NCBI GenBank assembly: GCA_016703105.1
Contig: JADJCS010000008.1
Span: 124,001-188,000, forward strand
DNA from: Flavobacteriales bacterium
GTDB lineage: Bacteria > Bacteroidota > Bacteroidia > Flavobacteriales_F > PHOS-HE28
Length of the DNA stretch: 64,000 nt
Direction of reading: 5' to 3'
Part shown: piece after piece, positions 8,349 to 16,775 of the stretch
How the letters are laid out: each line of letters opens with the position of its first letter
Position numbering within the stretch: position 1 is the stretch's first letter
The notes under the pieces: model-generated
Databases searched by the model: none
What the model was told of the DNA's origin: nothing
The model's input: only the letters and a program-made list of their open reading frames with translations
Program-made: the position numbers and the translations under genes

Positions 8349-9887
8349 TCACTTCACTTCCACATAATGCGCTCCCATGCTGGCAGGTTCTGCCAGCGCG
8401 GCAGAAGTAATGCTCCGAGCAACGACGAGCAGGTCACGCAGATCGATGAGTTCCGGTGACCATCGACGCCGGTTCCAAATGGGTGCTATCTGCCGTTCCA
8501 ACATGGCTATGATGCATAAGGTGTGGAGCATACCCCCCTCCTCCCGGATGATGCCGACATGGGTGGACATCGCGTGCCGCAAACTTCCCAATGCCCGGGT
8601 GACGATGGCGGATGTCCTTCGCGACAGCCAGTTCTCGCGGTAGGGCCGTGATGACCGGAGTTTTTCGATTGGGGCACTTGTAAACACGATCCCAGCAGCG
8701 CGCTTGGGAATGACCAAGGCTTCCAAGAGCGAGTTGGACGCCAGTCGGTCGGCACCGTGAAGTCCGCTGCTCGCACATTCGCCTAATGCGAAAAGTCCCT
8801 TGAGCGCTGTGCGGCCGGAGTCATCCGTGCGAATGCCCCCGCACATGTAATGGGCGGCTGGCACAACAGGTATACGGTCCCTTCCCGCGACTATACCCAT
8901 CTCCCGGCATCGCTTCTCGATGGCCGGGAACTCCATGGCGAACCGCGCCACACCCATCGGGGAGGCATCCAACCAGAGATGGGAGGAACCCGTTAGTTGC
9001 ATTTCGCGGTGGATGGCCCGGGCGATCACGTTCCGTGGTGCAAGATCACCCATATCATGGATCGCCTTCATCAGAGGACGACCGTCCGGTGCGCTTAGTC
9101 GCGCGCCGGCACCGCGAACGGCTTCACTGATCAGGAAAGCCGGACCCGGTTCCGTGGTATGGAGCGCAGTAGGATGGAATTGAACGAAGGCCATGTCGCG
9201 CAAGTCAACATCCGCCCGGATAGCCATTGCCACTCCGTCGCCGGTCGCACCGATCGGGTTCGTGGTGCGCTCATAGACCTGACCTGCACCGCCCGTCGCC
9301 AGAACGACCAGGGAGGCGAAGTGGTCCATCACATCGCCGCTGCGCAGGTCCATTGCACGGATGCCCCGGCATTGGCGATCGGTGCCCTCGCCTTCGACCA
9401 AGAGGTCCAGCGCACGCTGTGGTTCAATGACCTCTATGTGGGGCGAGGAGCGGACGCGCGCCTGCAAGACACGCACGATCTCCTCACCAGTGCGGTCACG
9501 GTGGTGGACCACACGCGCCATTGAATGGCCTCCTTCACGTGCCAGTTGCAGCCGACCGGTCGCATCAGAATCGAAATGCGCACCCAAGTCGATCATGCTA
9601 CGGATCATGGCCGGTCCTTCACCGACCACTAGCCTTACCACATCAGGATCGTTCCTTCCCGCACCCACGTTCATGGTGTCACGGATATGTTGCTCGAAAG
9701 AGTCCTCCAAACGCATCACTGCAGCCACACCACCTTGGGCGGCGAAGGAGTTGCTCGCTTCCACGGCGGCTTTGGAAAAGATGCGCACACGCACTGGCTG
9801 CTGGTCATTCCGGTCCACCAATCGCGTTGCAAAGGCCATGCCTGCAATCCCCCCGCCCACCACGATCACATCGAGCGCAGCGTTCAT
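8349..9887 (-). CDS. nadB: L-aspartate oxidase
   Basis: 512 residues. N-terminal FAD-binding DVIVVGGGIAGMAFA (7-21), then SNSFAAQGGVAAVM (the SxxAQGG flavin loop), RGAGARL and the C-terminal ALGECASSGLHGADRLASNS FAD segment, typical of the succinate dehydrogenase/fumarate reductase flavoprotein family. NadB oxidises L-aspartate to iminoaspartate, the substrate of quinolinate synthase; nadA lies directly upstream and overlaps by four bases (9884-9887), which settles the family member. The partner nadC is not in the window. Stop at 8349; no gene is seen in the 256 bases before the next minus-strand start. Confidence 0.93.
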   Translation of the reverse strand: MNAALDVIVVGGGIAGMAFATRLVDRNDQQPVRVRIFSKAAVEASNSFAAQGGVAAVMRLEDSFEQHIRDTMNVGAGRNDPDVVRLVVGEGPAMIRSMIDLGAHFDSDATGRLQLAREGGHSMARVVHHRDRTGEEIVRVLQARVRSSPHIEVIEPQRALDLLVEGEGTDRQCRGIRAMDLRSGDVMDHFASLVVLATGGAGQVYERTTNPIGATGDGVAMAIRADVDLRDMAFVQFHPTALHTTEPGPAFLISEAVRGAGARLSAPDGRPLMKAIHDMGDLAPRNVIARAIHREMQLTGSSHLWLDASPMGVARFAMEFPAIEKRCREMGIVAGRDRIPVVPAAHYMCGGIRTDDSGRTALKGLFALGECASSGLHGADRLASNSLLEALVIPKRAAGIVFTSAPIEKLRSSRPYRENWLSRRTSAIVTRALGSLRHAMSTHVGIIREEGGMLHTLCIIAMLERQIAPIWNRRRWSPELIDLRDLLVVARSITSAALAEPASMGAHYVEVK

Positions 9888-10879
9888 CCCAGGTCGAGCA
9901 TGTTCCGAAGCGCGCGGTAGGCCCGGTGGCGTATGTCTTCGTTGAGCACGATCTCAGGCTCCTCGTTCAAAAGGGCCGCATGCACCTTTTCCAAGGTGTT
10001 CAACTTCATGTAAGGGCACTCGCTGCAAGCGCACGCATTGTCCGCGTGGACCGGTGCTGCTATGAGCCTTTTGTACGGTACGGCTTGCCTCATCTTGTGC
10101 AGGATACCCGCCTCAGTGGCTACGATGAACGTCGTACCGGTGTCGCGCTCCACGAAGTCGAGCAAAGAAGATGTGGAGCCCACGTGATCGGCCATGGTGA
10201 GCAAGTGCTCCGGGCATTCCGGATGCGCGATGAGCTTGGCCTCCGGGTATTTTTCCAGTAGCAACTCCAGCTTGTCGGCCGAGATCTCCACATGTACTTC
10301 GCACACACCATCCCAGAGCAGCATCTTCCGGCCGGTGATACGCTGGATATACGCACCCAAATGCTTGTCCGGGGCGAAGATGATCTCGTGTTGGGTGGGG
10401 ATGCTGTTCACTACGCGCACTGCGTTGCTCGAAGTGCAGATGATGTCGCTCATTGCCTTCACTTCAGCGCTGCAATTGATATAACTCACGACCACGTGGT
10501 GGGGGTGCGCGTCCACGAAAGCCCTGAACTTGGCGACCGGTGCCGACTCCGCGAGCGAGCATCCTGCATGGAGGTCGGGGACCAGCACCTTGCGCGTTGG
10601 GTTGAGGATCTTGGCCGTCTCTGCCATGAAGTGTACCCCACAGAACAGGATGATCGGAGCATCGGTGCGCTCGGCGGCCCGGGCTAGGGCGAGGCTATCG
10701 CCCACATGGTCCGCCAGTTCCTGGATCCCCGGCGACTGGTAGTAGTGTGCCAGCAGAACGACGTTCTTCTCATGTTTCAGATCAAGGATGTCCGGTGTCA
10801 ATCGGGTGCGGTTGGGGTGAACCTCTGTCCGCGATGTGGCAACTGGGTTGGTCAACGAACGGATCATGATGCGCATCAT
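9884..10879 (-). CDS. nadA: Quinolinate synthase
   Basis: About 331 residues from ATG at 10877-10879; the frame is open to 11047, but that start would overlap the reductase gene by about 90 bases and add non-family residues. [4Fe-4S] enzyme that condenses iminoaspartate with dihydroxyacetone phosphate. Visible motifs: NVVLLAHYYQSPGIQELADH (substrate loop), HAGCSLAE (first cluster Cys), HPECPEH (second) and CSECPYMKLNTLE (third, near the C-terminus). It sits between ribonucleotide reductase and nadB on the same strand and overlaps nadB by four bases. Three candidate ATGs (10879, 10876, 10867) are close together; which is used is undecided. Confidence 0.92.
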   Translation of the reverse strand: MMRIMIRSLTNPVATSRTEVHPNRTRLTPDILDLKHEKNVVLLAHYYQSPGIQELADHVGDSLALARAAERTDAPIILFCGVHFMAETAKILNPTRKVLVPDLHAGCSLAESAPVAKFRAFVDAHPHHVVVSYINCSAEVKAMSDIICTSSNAVRVVNSIPTQHEIIFAPDKHLGAYIQRITGRKMLLWDGVCEVHVEISADKLELLLEKYPEAKLIAHPECPEHLLTMADHVGSTSSLLDFVERDTGTTFIVATEAGILHKMRQAVPYKRLIAAPVHADNACACSECPYMKLNTLEKVHAALLNEEPEIVLNEDIRHRAYRALRNMLDLG

Positions 10880-10959
10880 GGAATTGGTGCGTGCAAGTTG
10901 GCTCCGGCCCAAACCCAATAACCTGACGATCGACAGTTCCTTCCTTCCGTGGTGTTCGA

Positions 10960-13371
10960 TCAGCCGCACTTGCTCTGCCCGCAGTTCCTGCACTTCAGGC
11001 AGCCCTCCTCGTAGTACAGCCCGTTCGCATCCCCACATTCGGGGCAACTTCTACCGGTGGCCTCTGTACCGTCCGAGATGTAACGTGCGAGGATCCGCAC
11101 CACACCGTTCTTCCAGGTGTTCAGCGTGGCATCGTCCAGGTGCAGATTGGCCACTACATCCACCACTTGTGGCAGGGGCATACCCTGGCGGAGCATCCCG
11201 CTGATCAACTTCGCGTAGTTCCAGTATTCCTTGTCGAAGGTCCGGCTCAATCCTTCGATGGTCACGCGGTAGTCGTCGCCATCGGCGTACTGCAGATCAT
11301 AGATGTTCCTGGCCGTCTTCGCATCGCGTCGCTTGATCACCCAGCCCTTGTTCACCGTACGCGGCAATTGGAATGCGCCTTCGGCCTTGCCCGTGAAGAT
11401 CTCGTAAGGCTTGCCCTCCAGCAAGCCCACGACGGCGATCCAGGGTTCCGCATCGTTGTTGAAGCGCAGTACATCGGCTTCCAGTCGCTCCGGACGTGTG
11501 CTGTGGTGCACAGCTTCCGCTGGACCGTCCATTTTCGTGGCCACGAGCACGCCACTGCGTGATCCGTCACGGTAGACCGTGATGCCCTTCGATCCGAGGT
11601 GCCATGCTTCCAAGTAGATCTTGCCCACCTGTTCCACCGTGGCGGAGGAAGGCAGGTTGATGGTGCTGCTGATCGAGTGCGTGGTATACTTCTGAACGAC
11701 GCTTTGCATGCGCACACGCCGGTGCCGGTCGACGTCGTTGGCCGTGCTGTTCGCGTAGGGGCTTTTCGCCGGGTCCTTCTGGCCGGTCGCCTTCATCCAA
11801 TCGAGCAGGCGCGGATGATGCACCGTGAACTCCTCCCACTGGTCGCCGAGGTCGTCGGTGAAGGACACCACGGCGTTCCGATCACCGGGTAGCACTTTTC
11901 GGCGCCAGGTGTAGCCCAGCATGTAAACCGGCTCGATACCGCTGCTGGTGCGTGTGAGCAAACTGAGCGTACCGGTGGGCGCCACCGTGCTCAAGCTGAT
12001 GTTGCGCCGACCGTGGCGCATCATCCGGTCGTACACCTCAGGCAATTCGTCCGCCAGCATCGCGATGAACTCCGAGGTACGCTCCACAGCTGGATCGAAC
12101 GCTTCGAAGGCACCGCGTTCGATCGCAAGATCGACGCTGCTGTCGAACTCGGCGCGGCATTTGGTCCGAAGGATGTCCTCGGTCGCTTCCAACGCCGCAT
12201 CGCTGGCGTAGGCGAGGTTCAGACCCGCCAGCGCATCGGCGAGCCCGGTGAAGCCCAGTCCGGTGCGACGCCCTTTCCGGCCGGTGTCGCGCAGCATCTC
12301 CCACGTTCCGCGCTCCACACGTTTCACAGGTTCCGGTTCAGGGTCGTGCTCGATCTTGGTGAGGATACGCTCCACCGCCTCCAATTCAAGGTCCACGAGG
12401 TCGTCCATCAACCGCTGCGCTTCATACGTGACCGCCGCGAAGCGCGCGTGGTCGAACCACGCCTTGGCCGAGAAGGCATCCTTCACAAAGCTGTACAAGT
12501 TGATCGCGATCAACCGGCAACTGTCGCCGCCTTGCATGGCGATCTCGCCGCACGGATTGGTGCTCTCGTTCCGGAAGCCGGGATAGATGGACGATGTGGA
12601 GTAACGATGTTGCCATTCCCAGAAAATGATCCCGGGCTCGGCGGTCTTGTGTGCGCATCCGATCAGCGTATTCCACAGTTCGCGGGCCCTCACCACCCGC
12701 GTGATCTCCGGGTCCGCGCTCTCCACGGGCCATTGCAGCGTGAACTCGGCATCGGCCTCCACGGCGCGCAGGAAATCATCGCTCACGCGCACGCTCACAT
12801 TGGCACCCGTCACTTTCGTCAGGTCCTGCTTGATGGTGATGAACTGCTCCACATCGGGGTGGCGGATGTCCATCGTGAGCATCAATGCCCCACGTCGTCC
12901 TTTCTGCGCCACCTCGCGTGTGGTGTTGCTGAAGCGCTCCATGAACGAAACGGCTCCCGTGCTGGTGCGTGCCGCATTGCTCACCGGCGCACCCGCCGGG
13001 CGCAGGGTGCTCAGATCGAAGCCGACACCACAGCGGCGTTTGAACAACTGGGCCAGTTGCTCATCGTTGTGGAAGATGCCGCCGTACGAATCCTGCGGCG
13101 AAGGCACCACCACACAATTGCTCAAGGAGGCCAACCGGTAAGGGTCACCCAGCGAGGCCATCACGCTGCCCTGTGGAACGACGTCCCGGAAGCCATCGAA
13201 CAGGTGGTAGATGCGCTCCTCGTCCAATGCCGCGCGCCCCCTGCCGTAGGGTGAGAGCATGGCGCGCCGGGCGGCGGGGATGGCCGGGTACGATGCTTCG
13301 ATCCGCGCGAACTCACGGGCCATCCGCCAATGCATGTCGGACGGATGGCCTCTACGAACTTTCCTCGCCAT
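10960..13371 (-). CDS. nrdJ: Adenosylcobalamin-dependent (class II) ribonucleotide reductase, main part
   Basis: 803 residues in this frame. Reduces ribonucleotides to deoxyribonucleotides with coenzyme B12. Visible: first active-site region ASLSNCVVVPSPQDS (Cys86), KRRCGVGFDLSTLRPAG, SNAARTSTGAVSF, the NPCGEI active-site loop, SSGIEPVYMLGYTWRRKV, and a C-terminal Cys-rich tail (CPECG then CLKCRNCGQSKCG, within the last 30 residues) expected to relay electrons or bind zinc. The first ten residues are not family sequence: the natural N-terminus (FEGDELAATTWVNKYALRD) is in another frame just upstream (13352-13528), and homology resumes here at SDMHWRMAREFARIE. A one-base shift near 13355 thus splits the gene. 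It may be a sequencing error, since the rest is intact. Confidence 0.9.
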   Translation of the reverse strand: MARKVRRGHPSDMHWRMAREFARIEASYPAIPAARRAMLSPYGRGRAALDEERIYHLFDGFRDVVPQGSVMASLGDPYRLASLSNCVVVPSPQDSYGGIFHNDEQLAQLFKRRCGVGFDLSTLRPAGAPVSNAARTSTGAVSFMERFSNTTREVAQKGRRGALMLTMDIRHPDVEQFITIKQDLTKVTGANVSVRVSDDFLRAVEADAEFTLQWPVESADPEITRVVRARELWNTLIGCAHKTAEPGIIFWEWQHRYSTSSIYPGFRNESTNPCGEIAMQGGDSCRLIAINLYSFVKDAFSAKAWFDHARFAAVTYEAQRLMDDLVDLELEAVERILTKIEHDPEPEPVKRVERGTWEMLRDTGRKGRRTGLGFTGLADALAGLNLAYASDAALEATEDILRTKCRAEFDSSVDLAIERGAFEAFDPAVERTSEFIAMLADELPEVYDRMMRHGRRNISLSTVAPTGTLSLLTRTSSGIEPVYMLGYTWRRKVLPGDRNAVVSFTDDLGDQWEEFTVHHPRLLDWMKATGQKDPAKSPYANSTANDVDRHRRVRMQSVVQKYTTHSISSTINLPSSATVEQVGKIYLEAWHLGSKGITVYRDGSRSGVLVATKMDGPAEAVHHSTRPERLEADVLRFNNDAEPWIAVVGLLEGKPYEIFTGKAEGAFQLPRTVNKGWVIKRRDAKTARNIYDLQYADGDDYRVTIEGLSRTFDKEYWNYAKLISGMLRQGMPLPQVVDVVANLHLDDATLNTWKNGVVRILARYISDGTEATGRSCPECGDANGLYYEEGCLKCRNCGQSKCG

Positions 13372-13528
13372 CGCGCAGGGCGTACTTGTTCACCCAGGTG
13401 GTGGCCGCAAGTTCATCCCCTTCGAAATAGGTGAGCGTGCGGGCCAGAACCTCCTCCTTCGTGAACGTGGACATGCGGTTCTTCATCACAGGGGCCGTGG
13501 AAGATGGGGTGTTGATCAGGGTGGTCAT
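13352..13528 (-). CDS. N-terminal fragment of the class II ribonucleotide reductase (frameshifted)
   Basis: Short frame from ATG at 13526-13528 to a TAG at 13352. It encodes FTKEEVLARTLTYFEGDELA and then TTWVNKYALRDGEESS, the usual beginning of B12-dependent reductases, and stops exactly where the 803-residue frame picks up the family sequence (SDMHWRMAREFARIE). Dropping one base around 13354-13356 would read through as ...RDGEESSRGHPSDMHW..., a natural continuation. So this is not a separate gene; either the assembly has one extra base or the chromosomal copy is frameshifted. Confidence 0.75.
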   Translation of the reverse strand: MTTLINTPSSTAPVMKNRMSTFTKEEVLARTLTYFEGDELAATTWVNKYALRDGEESS

Positions 13529-13800
13529 GCGTTGAACAGTGAGGGGCCAAAACTCACCGTGCGACAACCCTCAAGCTCATGACGGGCATCATGTTCCTGG
13601 ATCGGTCATCAACCATCTTATCCACGATCGGAAGATACTACTACACCCGGTCCGCTCCACTCGCCTGCGGCCACGAACGGCGGTCCAGAACGATCGGATC
13701 ATTGTGCAGGCACATGCATCACAAGGCCACGTCCGCGCTCTCAGCGGAACATGGAACGGACATTCCCGACACCGTCCACGATGTGGCGGATCCGATCCGT
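13529..13800. other. Intergenic region, nothing recognised
   Basis: About 270 bases upstream of the ribonucleotide reductase start. I looked for a cobalamin riboswitch, since the enzyme is B12-dependent, but saw no convincing B12-box-like sequence or long helix. No promoter element of the TAnnTTTG type was seen in the minus orientation. Confidence 0.3.
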
Positions 13801-14028
13801 CTACTTCGACGACTTCTTGGAACTGCTGCCGCCCGCTCCTTTCGGCCGCTTGTTGCTGCGCGCGCTGCCCGCCTTGGGGATGGAAGCGTTCGGGTGCATG
13901 TGCCGCTCCACCTCCAACTGGGAGCCCTTGCGGTCATGCGTAGTGCTTTGCTCGGCGGTCTGCCCTGGATGGTGCTCACCCGGCTTGCCTTTGGGGCGGG
14001 GTGCCACGGGTTTTCGGGTGGTCTTCAT
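13801..14028 (-). CDS. Small, very basic hydrophilic protein, unknown function
   Basis: About 75 residues from ATG at 14026-14028 (MKTTRKPVAPRPKGKPGE); the frame opens upstream at 14079. It is rich in Lys, Arg, Pro, Gly and Ser and ends GAGGSSSKKSSK, with no hydrophobic segment and no domain I recognise. Composition suggests an intrinsically disordered, possibly nucleic-acid-binding or desiccation/stress protein. It is divergent from the TerB-like gene at 14212 and near a CsbD-type stress protein. A shadow frame cannot be fully excluded. Confidence 0.5.
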   Translation of the reverse strand: MKTTRKPVAPRPKGKPGEHHPGQTAEQSTTHDRKGSQLEVERHMHPNASIPKAGSARSNKRPKGAGGSSSKKSSK

Positions 14029-14211
14029 CGGTCGCTTTGCTGGACGGTGATCGGTCTCGTGACCCTCGAAGTAACGCAATGGTCCGCGCCCTGCGCATGA
14101 CCATGGTCATTGTGGAACACTGAGCGCCATCCCGAGGGCGAGATCAGCTGATATCGATCAGCTTGTTGCCGCATGGCCACGATACCTTCGCTGATACACA
14201 ACACGTCAACA

Positions 14212-14613
14212 ATGACGACCACATACGAAGACCTGTATACGAGCCTGGGGTATCTCTTCTATAGCATCGCTGCGAGCGATGGGAGCGTACGTCCACCCGA
14301 GGTGGAAAAGCTCAAACAACTGGTGAAGGAACACTGGCTCCCGCTCGAGAACAGCCGGGACGAATTCGGCACGGACGCCGGCCATTACATCGATATCGCC
14401 TTCGATTTCGCGAACGCCGAACGGATGGGTTCTGATGAGGCCTTCGCCCGCTTCCGATCCAGCTTCATGGAGAACCCTGCGCAGTACGATCCCTCGGTGC
14501 GCGAACTGGTCCTTCGCACCGCCACGGCGATCTCAAGCGCCTTCGCCGGGAACAACAAAGCTGAACTGACCCGCCTGAGCGAGCTTCAACTCCTCTTCAA
14601 GGATCGGACCTGA
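14212..14613 (+). CDS. TerB-like (tellurite resistance TerB fold) protein
   Basis: About 133 residues from ATG at 14212 (MTTTYEDLYTSLGYLFYSIA); the frame is open from 14173. The N-terminal SLGYLFYSIAASDGSVRPPE followed by VEKLKQLVKEHW has the TerB-fold pattern of a hydrophobic helix, an acidic D-G turn and an E-x-L helix, as in other TerB and DjlA-like domains. It is all-helical with no signal peptide. Its cellular role is unknown, and the name reflects fold, not tellurite resistance. It lies 250 bases before csbD. Confidence 0.65.
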   Translation: MTTTYEDLYTSLGYLFYSIAASDGSVRPPEVEKLKQLVKEHWLPLENSRDEFGTDAGHYIDIAFDFANAERMGSDEAFARFRSSFMENPAQYDPSVRELVLRTATAISSAFAGNNKAELTRLSELQLLFKDRT

Positions 14614-14864
14614 GCCGCCGGAGCGTGTGGTTGGGCGGCATGGGCCACAAACGCTTCCATGGGCTCGATCGATCCCTGGCAGGTGTAACAACCACCAGCG
14701 ATGGTACTGAGCATCGGATCAAGGCGTCCAACGTGTACGATCTTCCCCAATGTGCCGTGTTCCTTACCGACGCCACCGCCTTTAGACCAAGGTGACGGGC
14801 AGGATGGACCGGATCATTCGCCTTTGGCATGATGGATGGGTCATCACCTGCAAATTCAACGACC
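14614..14864. other. Intergenic region before the CsbD gene
   Basis: About 250 bases between two plus-strand genes. A minus-strand frame crosses it (14597-15073), but its predicted protein runs antisense through csbD and looks like a shadow. No hairpin, repeat or TAnnTTTG element was noticed. Confidence 0.3.
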
Positions 14865-15080
14865 ATGAACAGCATGAACGACAAGATCAAAGGCAACTGG
14901 AACGAGTTGAAAGGAAAGCTCAAGCAGGAATACGCCAACCTCACGGACAACGACCTGTTGTATGTGGAAGGCAAGGAGGACGAACTGCACGGCCGCTTGC
15001 AGAAGGGCCTGGGCAAGACCAAGGATGAAGTGAACTCCATCCTCGAGCGCCTCACATCGAAAGAAGAAGCCAAAGCGTAA
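14865..15080 (+). CDS. CsbD family stress-response protein
   Basis: 71 residues from ATG at 14865 (MNSMNDKIKGNWNELKGKLK), with a second ATG three codons on. It matches the CsbD family: IKGNWNELKGKLKQEY, then DLLYVEGKEDELHGRLQKGL and GKTKDEV. These small hydrophilic helical proteins are general stress proteins of unknown mechanism, controlled by sigma-B in Bacillus. The upstream frame extension to 14829 adds no family sequence. An 11-base inverted repeat lies 20 bases after the stop and may be its terminator. Confidence 0.85.
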   Translation: MNSMNDKIKGNWNELKGKLKQEYANLTDNDLLYVEGKEDELHGRLQKGLGKTKDEVNSILERLTSKEEAKA

Positions 15081-15099
15081 CAGCTATCCGGGATGTACC

Positions 15100-15134
15100 G
15101 AACGGCCTGGGTAGCGATACTTCAGGCCGTTCGA
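15100..15134 (+). terminator. Hairpin after the CsbD gene
   Basis: Perfect 11-base inverted repeat, CGAACGGCCTG at 15100-15110 and its complement at 15124-15134, with a 13-base loop. It lies 20 bases after the csbD stop. No clear T-tract follows, so an intrinsic terminator is likely but not proven. Confidence 0.55.
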
Positions 15135-15207
15135 CGCATCCTCCATGTATTGGCGATGACCTCCCTCAGATCACCTCCTGCCCCGCAACACTATCTTTTC
15201 CAACCGG

Positions 15208-15987
15208 ATGGGATCAGCTAACGAACCGGGTGCGCTGCGGGCCATGCTCGTGGAAGTGGGTGAGATCTCCCATTTCACGGGCCGGTTCTTTCGGGAGGCC
15301 TTCCGCCCGCGGTTCGAATGGCGCGAACTGGTGCGCCAGTCGTTCCTGAACGGATACCTCTCTCTACCGCTCGTGGCCATCACCGCCTTCATCATGGGGT
15401 TGGTGCTCACCATACAATCGCGGCCCACTCTGGCCGACTTCGGTGCGGAGACGATGCTCCCGGCGATGGTCTCCATCTCCATTGTGCGTGAGATAGGTCC
15501 GGTGATCACCGCGCTGATCTGCGCTGGCCGCATCGGTTCCAGTATGGGCGCCGAGCTGGGGAGCATGAAGGTGACCGAGCAGATCGATGCCATGGAGGTC
15601 TCCGGCACCAACCCGTTCAAGTATCTCGTGGTCACCAGGGTGTGGAGCACCATCCTGATGTTGCCCTTGCTGGTGGTCCTCGCCGATGCCATCGCCATCT
15701 GGGCCTGTTACATCGGTGTGAACATCAAGGGCTCGGTGAGTTGGAGCCTCTTCCACCAGCAAGTGTTCGACTCGCTCGTTTTCAGCGATGTGCTTCCCGC
15801 CCTCACCAAGTCCATCTTCTTCGGCCTCGCCATAGGCATCGTGGGCTGCTACAAAGGGGTCACCACCGAGAAAGGAACGGAGGGCGTAGGGCGCGCGGCG
15901 CACTCGGCCGTCGTGCTCGCTTCATTGCTCATCTTCATACTCGACCTGGTCGCTGTGCAGATCACGGAGATCCTGGGACTCAACTGA
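15208..15987 (+). CDS. mlaE: MlaE-family ABC transporter permease (phospholipid transport)
   Basis: 259 residues with several hydrophobic segments (about 50-75, 85-110, 145-175, 195-220 and 235-255). It carries the MlaE/YrbE signature SISIVREIGPVITALICAGR and GSSMGAELGSMKVTEQIDAM, followed by EVSGTNPFKYLVVTRV. This is the inner-membrane permease of the system that moves phospholipids between the inner and outer membranes. The stop overlaps the ATG of the ATPase gene (TGATG), and the MCE protein follows, giving a compact mlaEFD set without mlaB or mlaC. Confidence 0.92.
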   Translation: MGSANEPGALRAMLVEVGEISHFTGRFFREAFRPRFEWRELVRQSFLNGYLSLPLVAITAFIMGLVLTIQSRPTLADFGAETMLPAMVSISIVREIGPVITALICAGRIGSSMGAELGSMKVTEQIDAMEVSGTNPFKYLVVTRVWSTILMLPLLVVLADAIAIWACYIGVNIKGSVSWSLFHQQVFDSLVFSDVLPALTKSIFFGLAIGIVGCYKGVTTEKGTEGVGRAAHSAVVLASLLIFILDLVAVQITEILGLN

Positions 15988-16775
15988 TGCGAACCGAGGA
16001 CACCCCTGAGGTCGGCGCCCCGACCAACATCAGCCCGGACGCCGAGGTGGTGATCGCCATCAAAGGCCTTTGCAAATCGTTCGGTGAAAAGAAGGTGCTG
16101 CAAGGGTTCGACCTCACCGTGCGCCGTGGCGAAAGCGTGATGGTGCTCGGCAAGTCGGGGTCCGGAAAGTCCGTGCTCATCAAATGCATCGTCGGGCTGT
16201 TGACGCCCGAAGCAGGCAGCATCTCCGTGCTCGGCGAGGACATGCTCGCGCTCGATCAGGATGCGCTCGACCGCATCCGCGTCAAGATCGGCTTCCTCTT
16301 CCAGAGCAGTGCGCTCTATGATTCCATGACGGTTCGCGAGAACCTGGAGTTCCCCTTACGCCGGCATTGGATCGCGCAGGAAGGGAGCGATAGCGAGGCG
16401 CTGGTGATGGAGGCGCTGGAGAACGTGGGCCTGGAGAACACCATCGACATGTACCCCAGCGAGCTCTCCGGAGGCATGCGCCGACGGATCGGCCTGGCCC
16501 GCACCCTGATCCTGAAACCCGAGATCGTGCTGTACGACGAACCCACCACCGGTCTCGATCCCATCACCGGCAAGGAGATCGTGGAGCTGATCCTGCGATT
16601 GCAGAAGAAGTACGGCACTTCGTCGGTGATCATCTCCCACGACCTGAACGTGGCCAAGCTGGCGGCCAACCGCATCGCCGTGCTCATGGACGGCCGCAAC
16701 CACGCCGAAGGCAGCTACGAGGAACTGTACGCGATGGACGATCCGCAAGTGAAACCCTTCTTCATTTTCATGTGA
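15987..16775 (+). CDS. mlaF: MlaF-family ABC transporter ATP-binding protein
   Basis: 262 residues from ATG at 15987, which shares one base with the mlaE stop. Walker A GKSGSGKSVLIK, Q-loop in GFLFQSSALYDSM, signature LSGGMRRRIGLAR, Walker B IVLYDEPTTGLDP and switch His in IISHDLNVA are all intact. It energises the MlaE permease. The stop overlaps the ATG of the MCE-domain gene (TGATG), so all three are translationally coupled. Confidence 0.93.
   Translation: MRTEDTPEVGAPTNISPDAEVVIAIKGLCKSFGEKKVLQGFDLTVRRGESVMVLGKSGSGKSVLIKCIVGLLTPEAGSISVLGEDMLALDQDALDRIRVKIGFLFQSSALYDSMTVRENLEFPLRRHWIAQEGSDSEALVMEALENVGLENTIDMYPSELSGGMRRRIGLARTLILKPEIVLYDEPTTGLDPITGKEIVELILRLQKKYGTSSVIISHDLNVAKLAANRIAVLMDGRNHAEGSYEELYAMDDPQVKPFFIFM

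Noticed and set aside
8349..11047. nadA start at 11047
   Set aside because: It would overlap the reductase by about 90 bases and adds residues unlike NadA; ATG 10879 gives the normal length.
13529..13800. Possible cobalamin riboswitch before the B12-dependent reductase
   Set aside because: No convincing B12-box or conserved helices could be found by eye; a covariance-model search would be needed to be sure.
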